A stretch of 9,599 nucleotides of DNA from JBKEAD01 sp047973165 (GCA_047973165.1 JBKEBM010000225.1:1-9599), one strand, 5' to 3'; positions 1-6,489 are shown, counted from the first letter of the stretch. The notes: a model not told the origin generated them from the sequence alone. Program-made: numbers and translations.

Positions 1-824
1 CCACCACTCGCAATCACTTTATCCACACGATCGCGAGCTATTCCACGCCGCTTCTCTCTCACATCTCCTGCGTCATAACCCCGCTCCTCCCCATGCTCAA
101 ATAACAACCGCCTATACCGACGCGATACTCCTTTCCAATTCACTCTCCGGTTCGTCCCATATGAAGTCTGATCCAACAATCGACACAGCCCCTTTCTTGC
201 TAAAGAACCTCCCGCTACTGCCTCCGCATAGCCACACCAGCGGTAATCCTTAGGATCCTCCACCAATCCCGCTCGCACTGGATTCAGCTCAATATACGCA
301 GCCATCGTCATCAACGCTTTATCTGATCCCTCCACCAGCACACTCTTAAACCTATCCTCCCAAAGCGTCCCCCGCCTTCCCTCACGCCGATTATACCACA
401 TCGTAAACCGCTGCTTAAGCTCCTTCATAAACTTCGACAAATCTCCACGCCGCACTTCATATCTCTCCCGTATCTCCTCAATCCAACGAGCATCCCCCGC
501 AGCCTCCGCCCTCTCCAACTCCTGCAATGCATCTCCCGCTCCCTCCCTGCCATAAAGCCGCTTCAATTCCTCCTTCAACTCCTCCAAAGAAAGTCGTCCA
601 AGCCGCTCCTTACCCGGAACGCGAAGCAAAAGATGAAAGTGATTCGACATCAAACAATAAGTCACAACCTCCACTCCCGAAAACCGCTCCAGCCGTCGCA
701 TCCACTCATAAAAATACGTCTTCTCCTCATCTCCAAAAATAAACCGCCGATCCACCACCCGCGACATGCAGTGATAATAAGCATCCCCTTCTCCATCCTC
801 CAAAAGCAATCGTGCTTGTCTCAT
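1..824 (-). CDS. REP-associated tyrosine transposase (Y1/HUH family), 3' end beyond the window
   Basis: The minus strand is open from ATG at 824-822 to the left edge: 274 codons with no stop, so the C-terminus is missing. A Shine-Dalgarno-like GGAGGG lies about 8 nt upstream of the ATG. The N-terminal part carries the family pattern YYHCMSRVVDRRFIF (residues 16-30). The HUH motif MSNHFHLLL has metal-binding His62 and His64. The segment AAYIELNPVRAGLV carries the presumed nucleophile Tyr177. A charged helical insertion of about 90 residues separates HUH from the Tyr segment, as in longer members of this family. These proteins cut and join single-stranded DNA at REP palindromes and are usually single chromosomal genes rather than active insertion sequences. 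All catalytic motifs are intact, so the protein may be functional. It is transcribed away from the M50 gene. Family assignment is confident; the exact subgroup is not determined. Confidence 0.9.
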   Translation of the reverse strand, partial: MRQARLLLEDGEGDAYYHCMSRVVDRRFIFGDEEKTYFYEWMRRLERFSGVEVVTYCLMSNHFHLLLRVPGKERLGRLSLEELKEELKRLYGREGAGDALQELERAEAAGDARWIEEIRERYEVRRGDLSKFMKELKQRFTMWYNRREGRRGTLWEDRFKSVLVEGSDKALMTMAAYIELNPVRAGLVEDPKDYRWCGYAEAVAGGSLARKGLCRLLDQTSYGTNRRVNWKGVSRRYRRLLFEHGEERGYDAGDVREKRRGIARDRVDKVIASG

Positions 825-1042
825 AAACGCACCCTCCAACAATCAAAACAACCTGGCAATGCTTTTTTTATAAAAGGCCTGTCCCTTAATTTTTATGTTG
901 AGTGGAGCTGGTTGGATTATGAGCCTCTAACTGGCTGGTGCCGCTGTTGAAGCTAGTAGAGGGCGGCAGTAAAATTACGTATTCAGTTTTTCGTCGAGAA
1001 AGCTTTCTCTTGCCTGGAAAACCTCTAGCATCTCCGCTTCCA
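825..1042. other. Divergent intergenic region between transposase and protease genes
   Basis: This 218-bp spacer lies between two divergently transcribed genes and must hold both promoters. I see no convincing -35/-10 pair. A 6-bp inverted repeat, TGCCGC (939-944) with GCGGCA (963-968), encloses an 18-nt loop. The protease reading frame stays open upstream to a GTG at 938, but the 35 residues this would add lack family character, so I treat the stretch as leader. Confidence 0.4.
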
Positions 1043-2092
1043 ATGAAATGGTCCTATCACATCGCTACGGTTGCAGGAATTCAGGTTCGTATTCATACGA
1101 CCTTTTTTTTGCTGCTTTTGTTTTACGCCTGGATGGGCTACTCCGACGGTGGAACTTCTGAGGCACTTCTGGGGATTACTTTTATATCAGCGCTTTTTTT
1201 CTGCGTGCTTTTGCATGAATTTGGTCACGCATTTGCAGCGCGGTATTTTGGCATCAGAACCCCCGACATCACCTTGCTACCCTTCGGTGGAGTCGCCCGA
1301 CTTGAGCGTATGCCGCGACGCCCTTACCAGGAACTCGTCGTCGCTCTGGCCGGACCACTGGTAAATGTTGTTATTGCTATCGGGATCGCTTTTTTCCTGG
1401 GAAGTTTTGGAACGTGGAGCGATTTTTTAAACCTGGAGCGTGTGGGCGGCGACCTCCTCGCCAAGCTTGCCGTCGTCAATATCGCTCTCGTTGTTTTCAA
1501 TATGATTCCGGCCTTCCCAATGGACGGCGGGCGCGTGCTGCGCTCACTCCTGGCCATGAAATTCCCACATGCAAAAGCAACCTGGATCGCTGCCAGAGTC
1601 GGACAGGGAATCGCTATCCTCTTTGGTCTTTGGGCGATTATACAGCCCGGGGGAAATTTCATTCTCATCTTCATTGCGCTGTTTGTTTTCATGGGAGCAC
1701 AGCAGGAGTTGATGGCAGCACGTTTTGAAGCCTCTATTCCAAAAGACGCCTTGGTTCAGAATGCAATGATCACTCAGTTTATGACTCTGCCCGCATCGCT
1801 TTCCTTCGGCGAAGCCAGAGAGATGATCTTACAGTATCCGCAACCCTCATTTCCTGTGCTGGCACCGGATGGTGCTCTCCTGGGAATGCTTGAGCGAGAG
1901 CAAATCGAGGGAGCCGGACTTGCCCGGGCCAATCAGAATATCGCATCGATGGTTGAACCCGGTCCTTTTTTATCTCCGATGGACCCGCTGTCAGCAACAA
2001 TCGAAAAAATGCAAAACAACGGCAAAATGATCCTGCCCGTCGTAGATGCCACTCACCGTGTCTGCGGCATCCTGAGCCTGGTGAAATTTTAG
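1043..2092 (+). CDS. M50 site-2-protease-type membrane metalloprotease with C-terminal CBS domains
   Basis: This is a 349-residue intramembrane zinc metalloprotease of the SpoIVFB/Rip3-like branch (M50B), expected to cut membrane-embedded substrates such as anti-sigma factors or other regulators. The zinc motif HEFGH is at residues 58-62 (His58, Glu59, His62) inside a hydrophobic helix. The second ligand motif NMIPAFPMDGGR carries Asp161. Further hydrophobic segments lie near residues 20-30, 44-57, 97-120, 143-155 and 188-219. Residues about 238-349 form two CBS-like repeats, which commonly bind adenine nucleotides. I chose ATG 1043 because MKWSYHIATVAGIQVRIH matches the usual start of this branch; a GTG at 938 would add 35 untypical residues. 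No clear ribosome binding site is visible. The adaptor gene starts 11 bp after the stop, so the two are probably cotranscribed. The substrate is unknown. Confidence 0.9.
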   Translation: MKWSYHIATVAGIQVRIHTTFFLLLLFYAWMGYSDGGTSEALLGITFISALFFCVLLHEFGHAFAARYFGIRTPDITLLPFGGVARLERMPRRPYQELVVALAGPLVNVVIAIGIAFFLGSFGTWSDFLNLERVGGDLLAKLAVVNIALVVFNMIPAFPMDGGRVLRSLLAMKFPHAKATWIAARVGQGIAILFGLWAIIQPGGNFILIFIALFVFMGAQQELMAARFEASIPKDALVQNAMITQFMTLPASLSFGEAREMILQYPQPSFPVLAPDGALLGMLEREQIEGAGLARANQNIASMVEPGPFLSPMDPLSATIEKMQNNGKMILPVVDATHRVCGILSLVKF

Positions 2093-2103
2093 AAATCGAA
2101 GCT

Positions 2104-3144
2104 ATGCTTATCTCACGTCGTTCCAAACGCCTCATCATCGGATTTGGTTTTCTGGTTTTATTTTCTCTCTTTGCTTTTGTCAGCATCGGGCGTTACCTGG
2201 CAAATATTCGCGAACGACAGCGTTATGAACAGGAACAAGCCGAGCTGAAGCCACCCGCCCCAAACGTAATTACTATCGCTCGCAAAAATCTGAATCAAAC
2301 GCGCCGCTTTGTGATTTCGCTCAATCCCTGGTCGGTGACAAAAGTTCCGTCTGAGGTTGCCGGGCGCGTGGAGGAAATTTTAATCGAACCGGGCGACGCC
2401 GTCAGCAAGGGAGACGTCCTGGTGGAACTTGAGCGAAAACGTGCAGAGATTCGACTCAATATCGCGGAGCTTCAGGCAAAGGAGGCCGCACGTTTATATC
2501 AGGAAGCACTTCGTTTAAAGAAGTCCAATGTCGTATCGCAAACATCACTGTCGGCAGCGGAGGCCAATTCGGAAATAGCAAAAGCCCAGGTCACGGAGGC
2601 AAAAGATAACCTCAGTCGACACACGATCCGTGCACCTTTTAACGGTATTGTCAATGCTCGTGAAGTCGATCCAGGCGAAGCAGTAAATATCAACCAGGCC
2701 GTTGCTGAGCTTGTTGATCTCGCCACGCTGCGAGCAGTTTTTCATGTGACAGAAGAAGACCTTCCGGCATTCCCTGTGGGACAAAAAATCGAAATGCGGC
2801 TCCCCTCAAAAAAAGGTCTCACCATTCATCCTCTGGTTAAATATGTCGCACCCTCCGCCGACTCTGCGACACGCCTTTTTGAAGTCCAGGCCACCTTTGA
2901 TAATCGCAAACAAAAGCTCCCCGGTGGCCTGCAAGGAATCATCGAGGCCGATATTGCACACTTTGACAATGCAATCACCGTACCGGCAGCAGCCGTGCGA
3001 TTCAGCGGTCGCGACGCACAGGTGCTCAAAGATAACGGCACCGATGAACCCGAGTGGATTACCATCCAAATCGGCCCGGAACTTGAGGGAACCTTTCCGG
3101 TTTTTGAGGGATTGAAAGAGGGCGACCGCATTTTTATTCGCTAA
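2104..3144 (+). CDS. RND/HlyD-type efflux periplasmic adaptor subunit (membrane fusion protein)
   Basis: This is a 346-residue adaptor of the kind that links an inner-membrane pump to an outer-membrane channel. An N-terminal membrane anchor covers residues 10-28, with no lipobox. The first half of the lipoyl (barrel-sandwich) domain is at about 80-111 (GRVEEILIEPGDAVSKGD). A helical hairpin of about 60 residues (112-171) follows, then the second lipoyl half with the signature TIRAPFNGIVNAREVDPGE (174-192). The beta-barrel domain is about 207-285 and the membrane-proximal domain with ITVPAAAVR (291-299) leads to the C-terminus. Length is normal for the family. It lies 11 bp downstream of the protease gene. 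Its usual partner, an RND or ABC permease, is absent downstream, where only non-coding DNA and a decayed transposase are found. The transported substrate cannot be predicted. Confidence 0.9.
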   Translation: MLISRRSKRLIIGFGFLVLFSLFAFVSIGRYLANIRERQRYEQEQAELKPPAPNVITIARKNLNQTRRFVISLNPWSVTKVPSEVAGRVEEILIEPGDAVSKGDVLVELERKRAEIRLNIAELQAKEAARLYQEALRLKKSNVVSQTSLSAAEANSEIAKAQVTEAKDNLSRHTIRAPFNGIVNAREVDPGEAVNINQAVAELVDLATLRAVFHVTEEDLPAFPVGQKIEMRLPSKKGLTIHPLVKYVAPSADSATRLFEVQATFDNRKQKLPGGLQGIIEADIAHFDNAITVPAAAVRFSGRDAQVLKDNGTDEPEWITIQIGPELEGTFPVFEGLKEGDRIFIR

Positions 3145-3158
3145 TGGGCACCTCTCCC

Positions 3159-3181
3159 GACTAGCTTAAAATACGTTAGTC
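3159..3181 (+). terminator. Possible weak terminator after the protease-adaptor operon
   Basis: GACTAGC (3159-3165) pairs with GTTAGTC (3175-3181) in a 7-bp stem with one G-T wobble and a 9-nt loop, 15 bp after the adaptor stop codon. A short pyrimidine tract, CTCTTTCC, follows rather than a clean U-run, so this is a weak candidate. Confidence 0.3.
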
Positions 3182-3207
3182 CTCTTTCCGCCCTCGCACC
3201 TCGGCCT

Positions 3208-3253
3208 GGGGTTGCTTTCCGCCTTCCATGAATCCAACCGAGGACGCAACCCC
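3208..3253. repeat. GGGGTTGC / GCAACCCC inverted repeat
   Basis: A perfect 8-bp inverted repeat: GGGGTTGC at 3208-3215 and GCAACCCC at 3246-3253, with 30 bp between. A competing 6-bp pair, CCTCGG (3199-3204) with CCGAGG (3238-3243), interleaves with it, so two alternative folds are possible. No function can be assigned. Confidence 0.35.
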
Positions 3254-3318
3254 GTTAGGAAAGTTTTTAAAAAAAATTTTTCTGGTATTAGCCCCCTTCA
3301 GGGTCTGCTTTTTTCGCT

Positions 3319-3353
3319 CCGGTAGGGTCGTTTTGACAAAACGACCCTACCGG
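3319..3353. repeat. Perfect 16-bp REP-like hairpin
   Basis: CCGGTAGGGTCGTTTT (3319-3334) is followed by a three-base loop, GAC, and its exact reverse complement (3338-3353). No mismatch or bulge occurs. It lies in gene-free DNA 175 bp after the adaptor gene and is not followed by a U-run (the next bases are TTTCAGTTTTC), so it is too distant and too symmetric for an ordinary terminator. Compact palindromes with a GTAG-type tetranucleotide are typical REP elements, and a REP-associated transposase lies at 1-824. Whether this sequence is repeated elsewhere in the genome cannot be seen here. Confidence 0.7.
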
Positions 3354-3531
3354 TTTCAGTTTTCTCCTCATCCTCTTTTAAGCTCACCCTTTCTCTCCAT
3401 ACACACGAATTTCCCGGATGAACCAAAAAAATACCCCCGTACCACCCGCGATGAATCCCGCACGCCCAAGCCTACGGATGACTCGGCGATTACGTAATCA
3501 AAACTGAAGGCATCCTTAGCACCCCCCCCCC

Positions 3532-3866
3532 GAAACCTGGTCTCTCTACAATGATCCTTCTCCAAGCCGAAAAAGGATTTACCTGCCTCAAGGGTAGTCT
3601 CTGTTTGTGCCCCAACTTCCACTAACTCCCTCACCGCATCGAGGCACATATCTCTATCAGTGTGCTCGCCTACCACCTCCTGAGTTGGATACGCGAAACC
3701 CCTTGCGCCTCTGGTGAGACCCGCAACAGGAAAACCCTTCGTCGTCCGCTCTCCACTCACAGCCTGGGACCACCGCCCTTGCACTCGAAAACGGACATGT
3801 GCTTGCGTATTCGTACCCTCCCCTTTTCAACCTGACCCTGAGCAAGGCCTAAAAGGCCTAAGGCCT
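3532..3866 (+). pseudogene. Decayed C-terminal fragment of a DDE transposase (IS1634/IS4-like)
   Basis: Read in the frame of 3548, the plus strand gives AEKGFTCLKGSLCLCPNFH, then a TAA (3623-3625). It continues in the same frame with LPHRIEAHISISVLAYHLL, then RKTLRRPLSTHS, until a TGA at 3833-3835. This matches the end of IS1634/IS4-type transposases: the block usually read as E-x-x-FR-LKS-LGLRP-H carrying the catalytic Glu, followed by a RIEAH-FISVLAYHLL helix and LRR-LS. A preceding piece, TWSLYN, lies in another frame (from 3535), and a trailing piece, QPDPEQ, in a third frame near 3830-3845. So there are at least one in-frame stop and two frameshifts. The N-terminal two thirds, including the first catalytic Asp residues, are missing; homology seems to begin at the ten-C tract. 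This is clearly a dead relic. Terminal inverted repeats were not found. The family name is from motif memory. Confidence 0.75.
3845..3866. repeat. Three clustered AGGCCT palindromes
   Basis: AGGCCT occurs at 3845-3850, 3854-3859 and 3861-3866, at the end of the transposase relic. It may simply be slippage in decaying DNA. No function is claimed. Confidence 0.3.
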
Positions 3867-4109
3867 GGTCGCTTTCCTGATGTTTTTTTAATATTTTGCA
3901 ACCTGATGGCTGCTCTTCCGTAGAACTAAGTAGAACCCCATGTTTAAAATAAATTCTACATTTTTTCCATTTCACGCTCTGAAACGTCTTAAGCCTGCTT
4001 CTGCCAGGCAAAATCTTAGACTGGTGCCTTCTTATATTCTTCAGGGAACCTGTTTCACGTTTCAGGAAAAATTTCTAAATCCCACACTAACCTTTACCGT
4101 GCACTCATA
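3867..4109. other. Non-coding spacer
   Basis: I find no gene in this stretch. The only structure is a short hairpin, GCCTG (3993-3997) with CAGGC (4005-4009) and a 7-nt loop, with no U-run after it. Confidence 0.45.
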
Positions 4110-4415
4110 ATGGAATTTTTTATTTTAGGCCAATTAGTGATAATTGATTTTCGGCGATCTCGTAATCAGTCGGCGCTAGCCCTCTCTCTGAAATCCAAAA
4201 ATAAAGTAAAAGGGACAACACTCCCTCTTATTTCTTCTCGAATAGAAGGCCTGCGAGCGCAAAAAATCGGACAATCACTTCTGGTTCGGGGACGTCCCAG
4301 CGTGGAGGTGCTTCCACAAGCAAATGGAGCTTACAATACAATCCAAGTCATTTATGCCATGCCGAAGTTATCGAGTTTCGTTAAGAGCCTTTTGAGAATG
4401 CTGGCAACCGAAAGT
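4110..4415 (+). other. Uncertain open frame upstream of (and running antisense into) the XRE gene
   Basis: An ATG at 4110 opens a plus-strand frame that continues to 4643. Its second half (from about 4416) is the exact antisense of the well-supported XRE gene and is therefore doubtful. The first half has a coding-like composition and contains LRAQKIGQSLLVRGRPSVEV near residues 48-67, a beta-rich pattern that recalls small OB-like domains. A similar GQTVQVRGR string appears in the fragment at 6352-6489. There is no recognisable ribosome binding site and no family match. It may be the remnant of a gene whose end was replaced by the regulator, or a chance frame. Confidence 0.2.
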
Positions 4416-4667
4416 TCATATCTGTTCAATATCCGAAAGTTTGGCTCCGAGCAACTTCAAAAAAAGCTCTCGATCAGTCAACAAGCGTTTGCCCCCCTCC
4501 AGGTGACAATAGACCTGCAGGGAAACATCCCAGCCGGCACGTTGCAGGTACTGAACAAATTTTGCAGCAGAGAGACCTCGGGCCAGGCGAAGTTGCTTAA
4601 GCTGAGAACCGAGGACATTAAGTCTTTCAGAGGTTTTTCGTGATAGGAGCGATTCTTCCTGCCCCAC
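4416..4667 (-). CDS. Small XRE-type helix-turn-helix transcriptional regulator
   Basis: This is an 83-residue protein that is almost entirely one Cro/C1-type DNA-binding domain. After a 19-residue polar arm, residues 20-82 read as the five-helix XRE fold: LGSQLKQLRLARGLSAAKFV (helices 1-2), LQRAGWDVSLQVYCHLEGGK (turn and recognition helix, ending in the typical E-G-G-K) and LTDRELFLKLLGAKLSDIEQ (helices 4-5). There is no sensor or oligomerisation domain. The start is GTG 4667; an in-frame stop lies three codons further upstream. No Shine-Dalgarno is visible, and a TATAAA (4677-4672, minus strand) sits so close that the mRNA may be leaderless. It is divergent from the lipoprotein gene with 53 bp between, so control of its own promoter and of the exported-protein cluster is the natural inference. 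Confidence 0.8.
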   Translation of the reverse strand: MGQEESLLSRKTSERLNVLGSQLKQLRLARGLSAAKFVQYLQRAGWDVSLQVYCHLEGGKRLLTDRELFLKLLGAKLSDIEQI

Positions 4668-4720
4668 ACACTTTTATACTGGTATTAATTTATTTTTTAT
4701 TCACACTACTATTAATTTTT
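4668..4720. promoter_or_regulatory. Shared divergent promoter/operator region with repeated TATTAATTT
   Basis: The 53 bp between the XRE gene and the lipoprotein gene are strongly AT-rich. The 9-mer TATTAATTT occurs at 4683-4691 and again at 4710-4718, 27 bp apart, each copy containing the palindrome ATTAAT. A plus-strand -10-like TATACT (4675-4680) overlaps a minus-strand TATAAA (4677-4672). Neither has a good -35 box. I infer an operator for the XRE protein; the repeats could also be chance in AT-rich DNA. Confidence 0.4.
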
Positions 4721-5104
4721 ATGAAAATATCCGCCCTTTCCTTCAATTTTATCCAAAAAAACATAAGAATCACTTGCCGTTGTATACTCATCTTAGTCGC
4801 CATTTGCCTCACGAGTTGTGCATCTTCGGACAAAGCTTCTTCAGGTAAAACATTAGCAGAGCAAATCAAACGAGGTATGACATCGGAGCAAGTCCTCAAA
4901 ATCGCAGGTCGGCCGGAAGGACGAAACACCGGACTCTATATCCCAGGAGGAGAAGCTGATGAGATATGGCTCTACAGCGATGGAGGGCTAAACATGATTC
5001 CATTTGTAGGGTTTTTTAGAGGTTTTCGAAGCAATATGACTAACGTTTGGTTTAAACAGGGACGAGTCGTCAAAACATCTGAATCTTCCACGGGAGTCTG
5101 GTAA
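4721..5104 (+). CDS. Small lipoprotein with BamE/SmpA-like domain
   Basis: This is a 127-residue lipoprotein. A basic N-terminus is followed by the hydrophobic stretch CILILVAICLTSC, whose LTSC lipobox gives Cys33 as the lipidation site after signal peptidase II cleavage. Residues 49-66, IKRGMTSEQVLKIAGRPE, match the helix-turn signature of BamE/SmpA/OmlA folds (I-x-x-GM-T-x-x-Q-V-x-x-x-x-G-x-P). A beta-rich half follows, with DEIWLYSDGG at about 80-89. Canonical BamE serves in the outer-membrane beta-barrel assembly complex, but this fold is shared by many unrelated lipoproteins, so I do not name it bamE. The start is ATG 4721; the frame stays open further upstream to 4640, but that would place hydrophobic residues before the signal peptide and overlap the divergent regulator. 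The next gene begins 1 bp after the stop codon. Confidence 0.75.
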   Translation: MKISALSFNFIQKNIRITCRCILILVAICLTSCASSDKASSGKTLAEQIKRGMTSEQVLKIAGRPEGRNTGLYIPGGEADEIWLYSDGGLNMIPFVGFFRGFRSNMTNVWFKQGRVVKTSESSTGVW

Positions 5105-5105
5105 A

Positions 5106-5732
5106 ATGAAATCGGCAAATTATTTTTTAAAGCACAATATCGTAAGCACTTTATTTTTGCTTTTGACTTATCATAGTGCAGGAGCATTGCCCGTCGAAAT
5201 TACTCAACAAAACGCAGCTGTTGTTTATGAAGTAAAGGCTGATATTCCAACGCCGGCTGAACGTATTGCTGAGGTAATCAGCACAGATTACCGCAACCTG
5301 CGCGATGAATTTTCAAAGCATGAGTTTTTGGAAAAACTGAAACCAACTATTGAGAAGCGCATTCAGGAAGCGAAAGAAACGGAAAGCTTTTATGTAATAG
5401 TCAGTGATTATCTTGGAGAATATGACTTTAGTCGTAAAGCATTTCCGACAGGTACTGGACCGCAAACTTTTATTCCTCTTAATAAGTATGCTGTTCGCTT
5501 TTCTAATTACGATGCAATAGGATTTGTCTCCGTCCCTCTGGAAGAAGCTAAAAAAGCTGCCACCGCTTTAAAGGGATCAAGGCACTCCACTATCACTTAC
5601 ACAGGAGTTATCGAAAAATGTACCGAAGAAAAATTAAACTATCATATTTATAAAGTAATATATTTAAAGGTTAAAAATATCAGCATTCGTCTCGATAAGT
5701 CCGGCACACAGTTTACTCAGAAAATTGATTAA
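5106..5732 (+). CDS. Secreted protein of unknown function (possibly DUF4852-like)
   Basis: This is a 208-residue protein with a signal peptide: basic start, hydrophobic core STLFLLLTYHSAGA, and a likely signal peptidase I site after Ala27 (A-G-A before LPV). The mature part has an amphipathic, charged helical segment (about 50-95) and then a beta-rich domain with ESFYVIVSDYLGEYDFSRKAF (about 92-112) and YAVRFSNYDAIGFVSVPLEE (about 128-147). The YDF-x-x-KAF pattern and the overall plan remind me of DUF4852 proteins, but this is from memory and weak. There are no catalytic motifs and only one Cys in the mature part. A GGGAG ribosome binding site lies about 10 nt before ATG 5106, overlapping the lipoprotein's last codons. 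Near-contact with the lipoprotein gene points to one operon and perhaps a joint role in the cell envelope. Confidence 0.8.
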   Translation: MKSANYFLKHNIVSTLFLLLTYHSAGALPVEITQQNAAVVYEVKADIPTPAERIAEVISTDYRNLRDEFSKHEFLEKLKPTIEKRIQEAKETESFYVIVSDYLGEYDFSRKAFPTGTGPQTFIPLNKYAVRFSNYDAIGFVSVPLEEAKKAATALKGSRHSTITYTGVIEKCTEEKLNYHIYKVIYLKVKNISIRLDKSGTQFTQKID

Positions 5733-6252
5733 ATATTCTTTTGGAAACTATTATAAAAAAATTATTCTAATTATACTGTTCTACGGAGTTACCTATTCAG
5801 GGATTCAGTATTTTAACGCTAAATTCAGAGAAACCCCGTTTACTCTATATCGATAAACATATAGAACTCATTCTACCACCCCGTATTGATCAAAGCGAAC
5901 AAATTTCAACTCATACCTTACGAATGTTAAGATCGGAAATTGCAGGTATTTTAAATTCTGAATTTAAAAATATGCGATACGGATTTATGACACTATTGGA
6001 AGCGATTGATGTAAGAGAAAAGTATTTACAGCGATATATTAATACTAAAAATACCGCCCCATCTCCATTAATAAAAGATATAATAGAAAAAGAGCAGGAC
6101 AGGCATAAATGTATGCTTTTTTTATTAGTGCAGTAAACCGTAGTTGGAGCAAAGACGCACAGCAGTTAAGAAAAAAAATAGATGCAGATTATTCTCGGTT
6201 TCAGAAATGCGAGAAGGAAAGGCAAGCTGGAACATCTTTTTTAAGGTTATAA
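5725..6252 (+). pseudogene. Frame-disrupted gene for a small membrane-anchored or secreted protein
   Basis: Three successive frames together read as one plausible protein of about 175 residues. The first frame starts at TTG 5725, overlapping the previous stop codon, and gives a basic start plus the hydrophobic run KKIILIILFYGVTY before TAA at 5854-5856. A second frame is open from about 5773 to 6136 and encodes LYIDKHIELILPPRIDQSEQ, a helical region around LRSEIAGILNSEFKNMRYGF, and IEKEQDRHK. The third frame, equal to the first, takes over at a T7 run (6117-6123) and gives SAVNRSWSKDAQQLRKKIDA to a TAA at 6250-6252. The shifts are +1 and then -1, so the frame is restored. No family is recognised. 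Its position right after two exported-protein genes suggests an operon member. It may be a dead gene, or one or both shifts may be sequencing errors. Confidence 0.45.
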
Positions 6253-6259
6253 AATAGAA

Positions 6260-6281
6260 ATCTATCAGTATAGATATTTTT
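6260..6281 (+). terminator. Possible weak AT-rich terminator
   Basis: ATCTAT (6260-6265) pairs with ATAGAT (6270-6275) around the loop CAGT, followed by ATTTTT. It begins 7 bp after the last stop of the disrupted gene, a sensible place for a terminator. However, the six-base stem has only one G-C pair, so strength is doubtful. Confidence 0.35.
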
Positions 6282-6300
6282 AAAAAACCACTTAGCATGC

Positions 6301-6329
6301 GTTTAATATTAATTATTTTTAATATAAAC
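6301..6329. repeat. AT-rich imperfect hairpin
   Basis: GTTTAATATTAA (6301-6312) pairs with TTAATATAAAC (6319-6329) with one bulged A and a six-base loop. It lies about 210 bp before the sigma factor gene. It could be a binding site or chance in AT-rich DNA. Confidence 0.35.
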
Positions 6330-6351
6330 GAACAAAATATTACTCAAATAA

Positions 6352-6489
6352 CATCCTCGACTTCTCGCTGAGCCAAACCCTAAACTCTTAGGACAAACCG
6401 TTCAGGTTCGCGGTCGTATTATGTTACCTCATACACGCTATCATTACACACCGGCTCTGATTTTGACCTCACATCTTCAGCTAAAGTAA
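6352..6489 (+). pseudogene. Orphan coding fragment with a VRGR motif
   Basis: Between a TAA at 6349-6351 and a TAA at 6487-6489 this frame reads 45 codons with a protein-like pattern: LGQTVQVRGR, then LPHTRYHYTPALILTS. It has no good start near its beginning (the internal ATG at 6421 lies after the motif) and is visibly less AT-rich than the DNA on its left. It looks like the C-terminal end of a lost gene, perhaps a small beta-barrel domain. No family is recognised. The rest of the spacer up to 6537 shows no clear promoter for the sigma factor. Confidence 0.3.

Larger units (their letters stand above)
3145..3531. other. Non-coding stretch with repeats
   Basis: No convincing gene on either strand. 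The stretch holds the weak terminator, the two inverted repeats listed separately, an A/T block near 3265-3283 (T5 A8 T5) and a run of ten C at 3522-3531 that abuts the transposase remnant. Open frames here have untypical composition and no recognisable motif. Confidence 0.5.

Noticed and set aside
527..950. Plus-strand open frames of 71 and 105 codons
   Set aside because: Mostly antisense to the REP-associated transposase, with skewed Pro/Ser/His composition and no motifs.
938..1042. Longer GTG start for the M50 protease
   Set aside because: The 35 extra residues are untypical, while ATG 1043 gives the standard family N-terminus.
3368..3784. 138-codon open frame on the minus strand
   Set aside because: It is the antisense shadow of the transposase relic; the plus strand carries recognisable transposase motifs over the same bases.
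4416..4643. Plus-strand extension of the frame starting at 4110
   Set aside because: Exactly antisense to the XRE regulator, whose helix-turn-helix pattern is far stronger evidence of coding.
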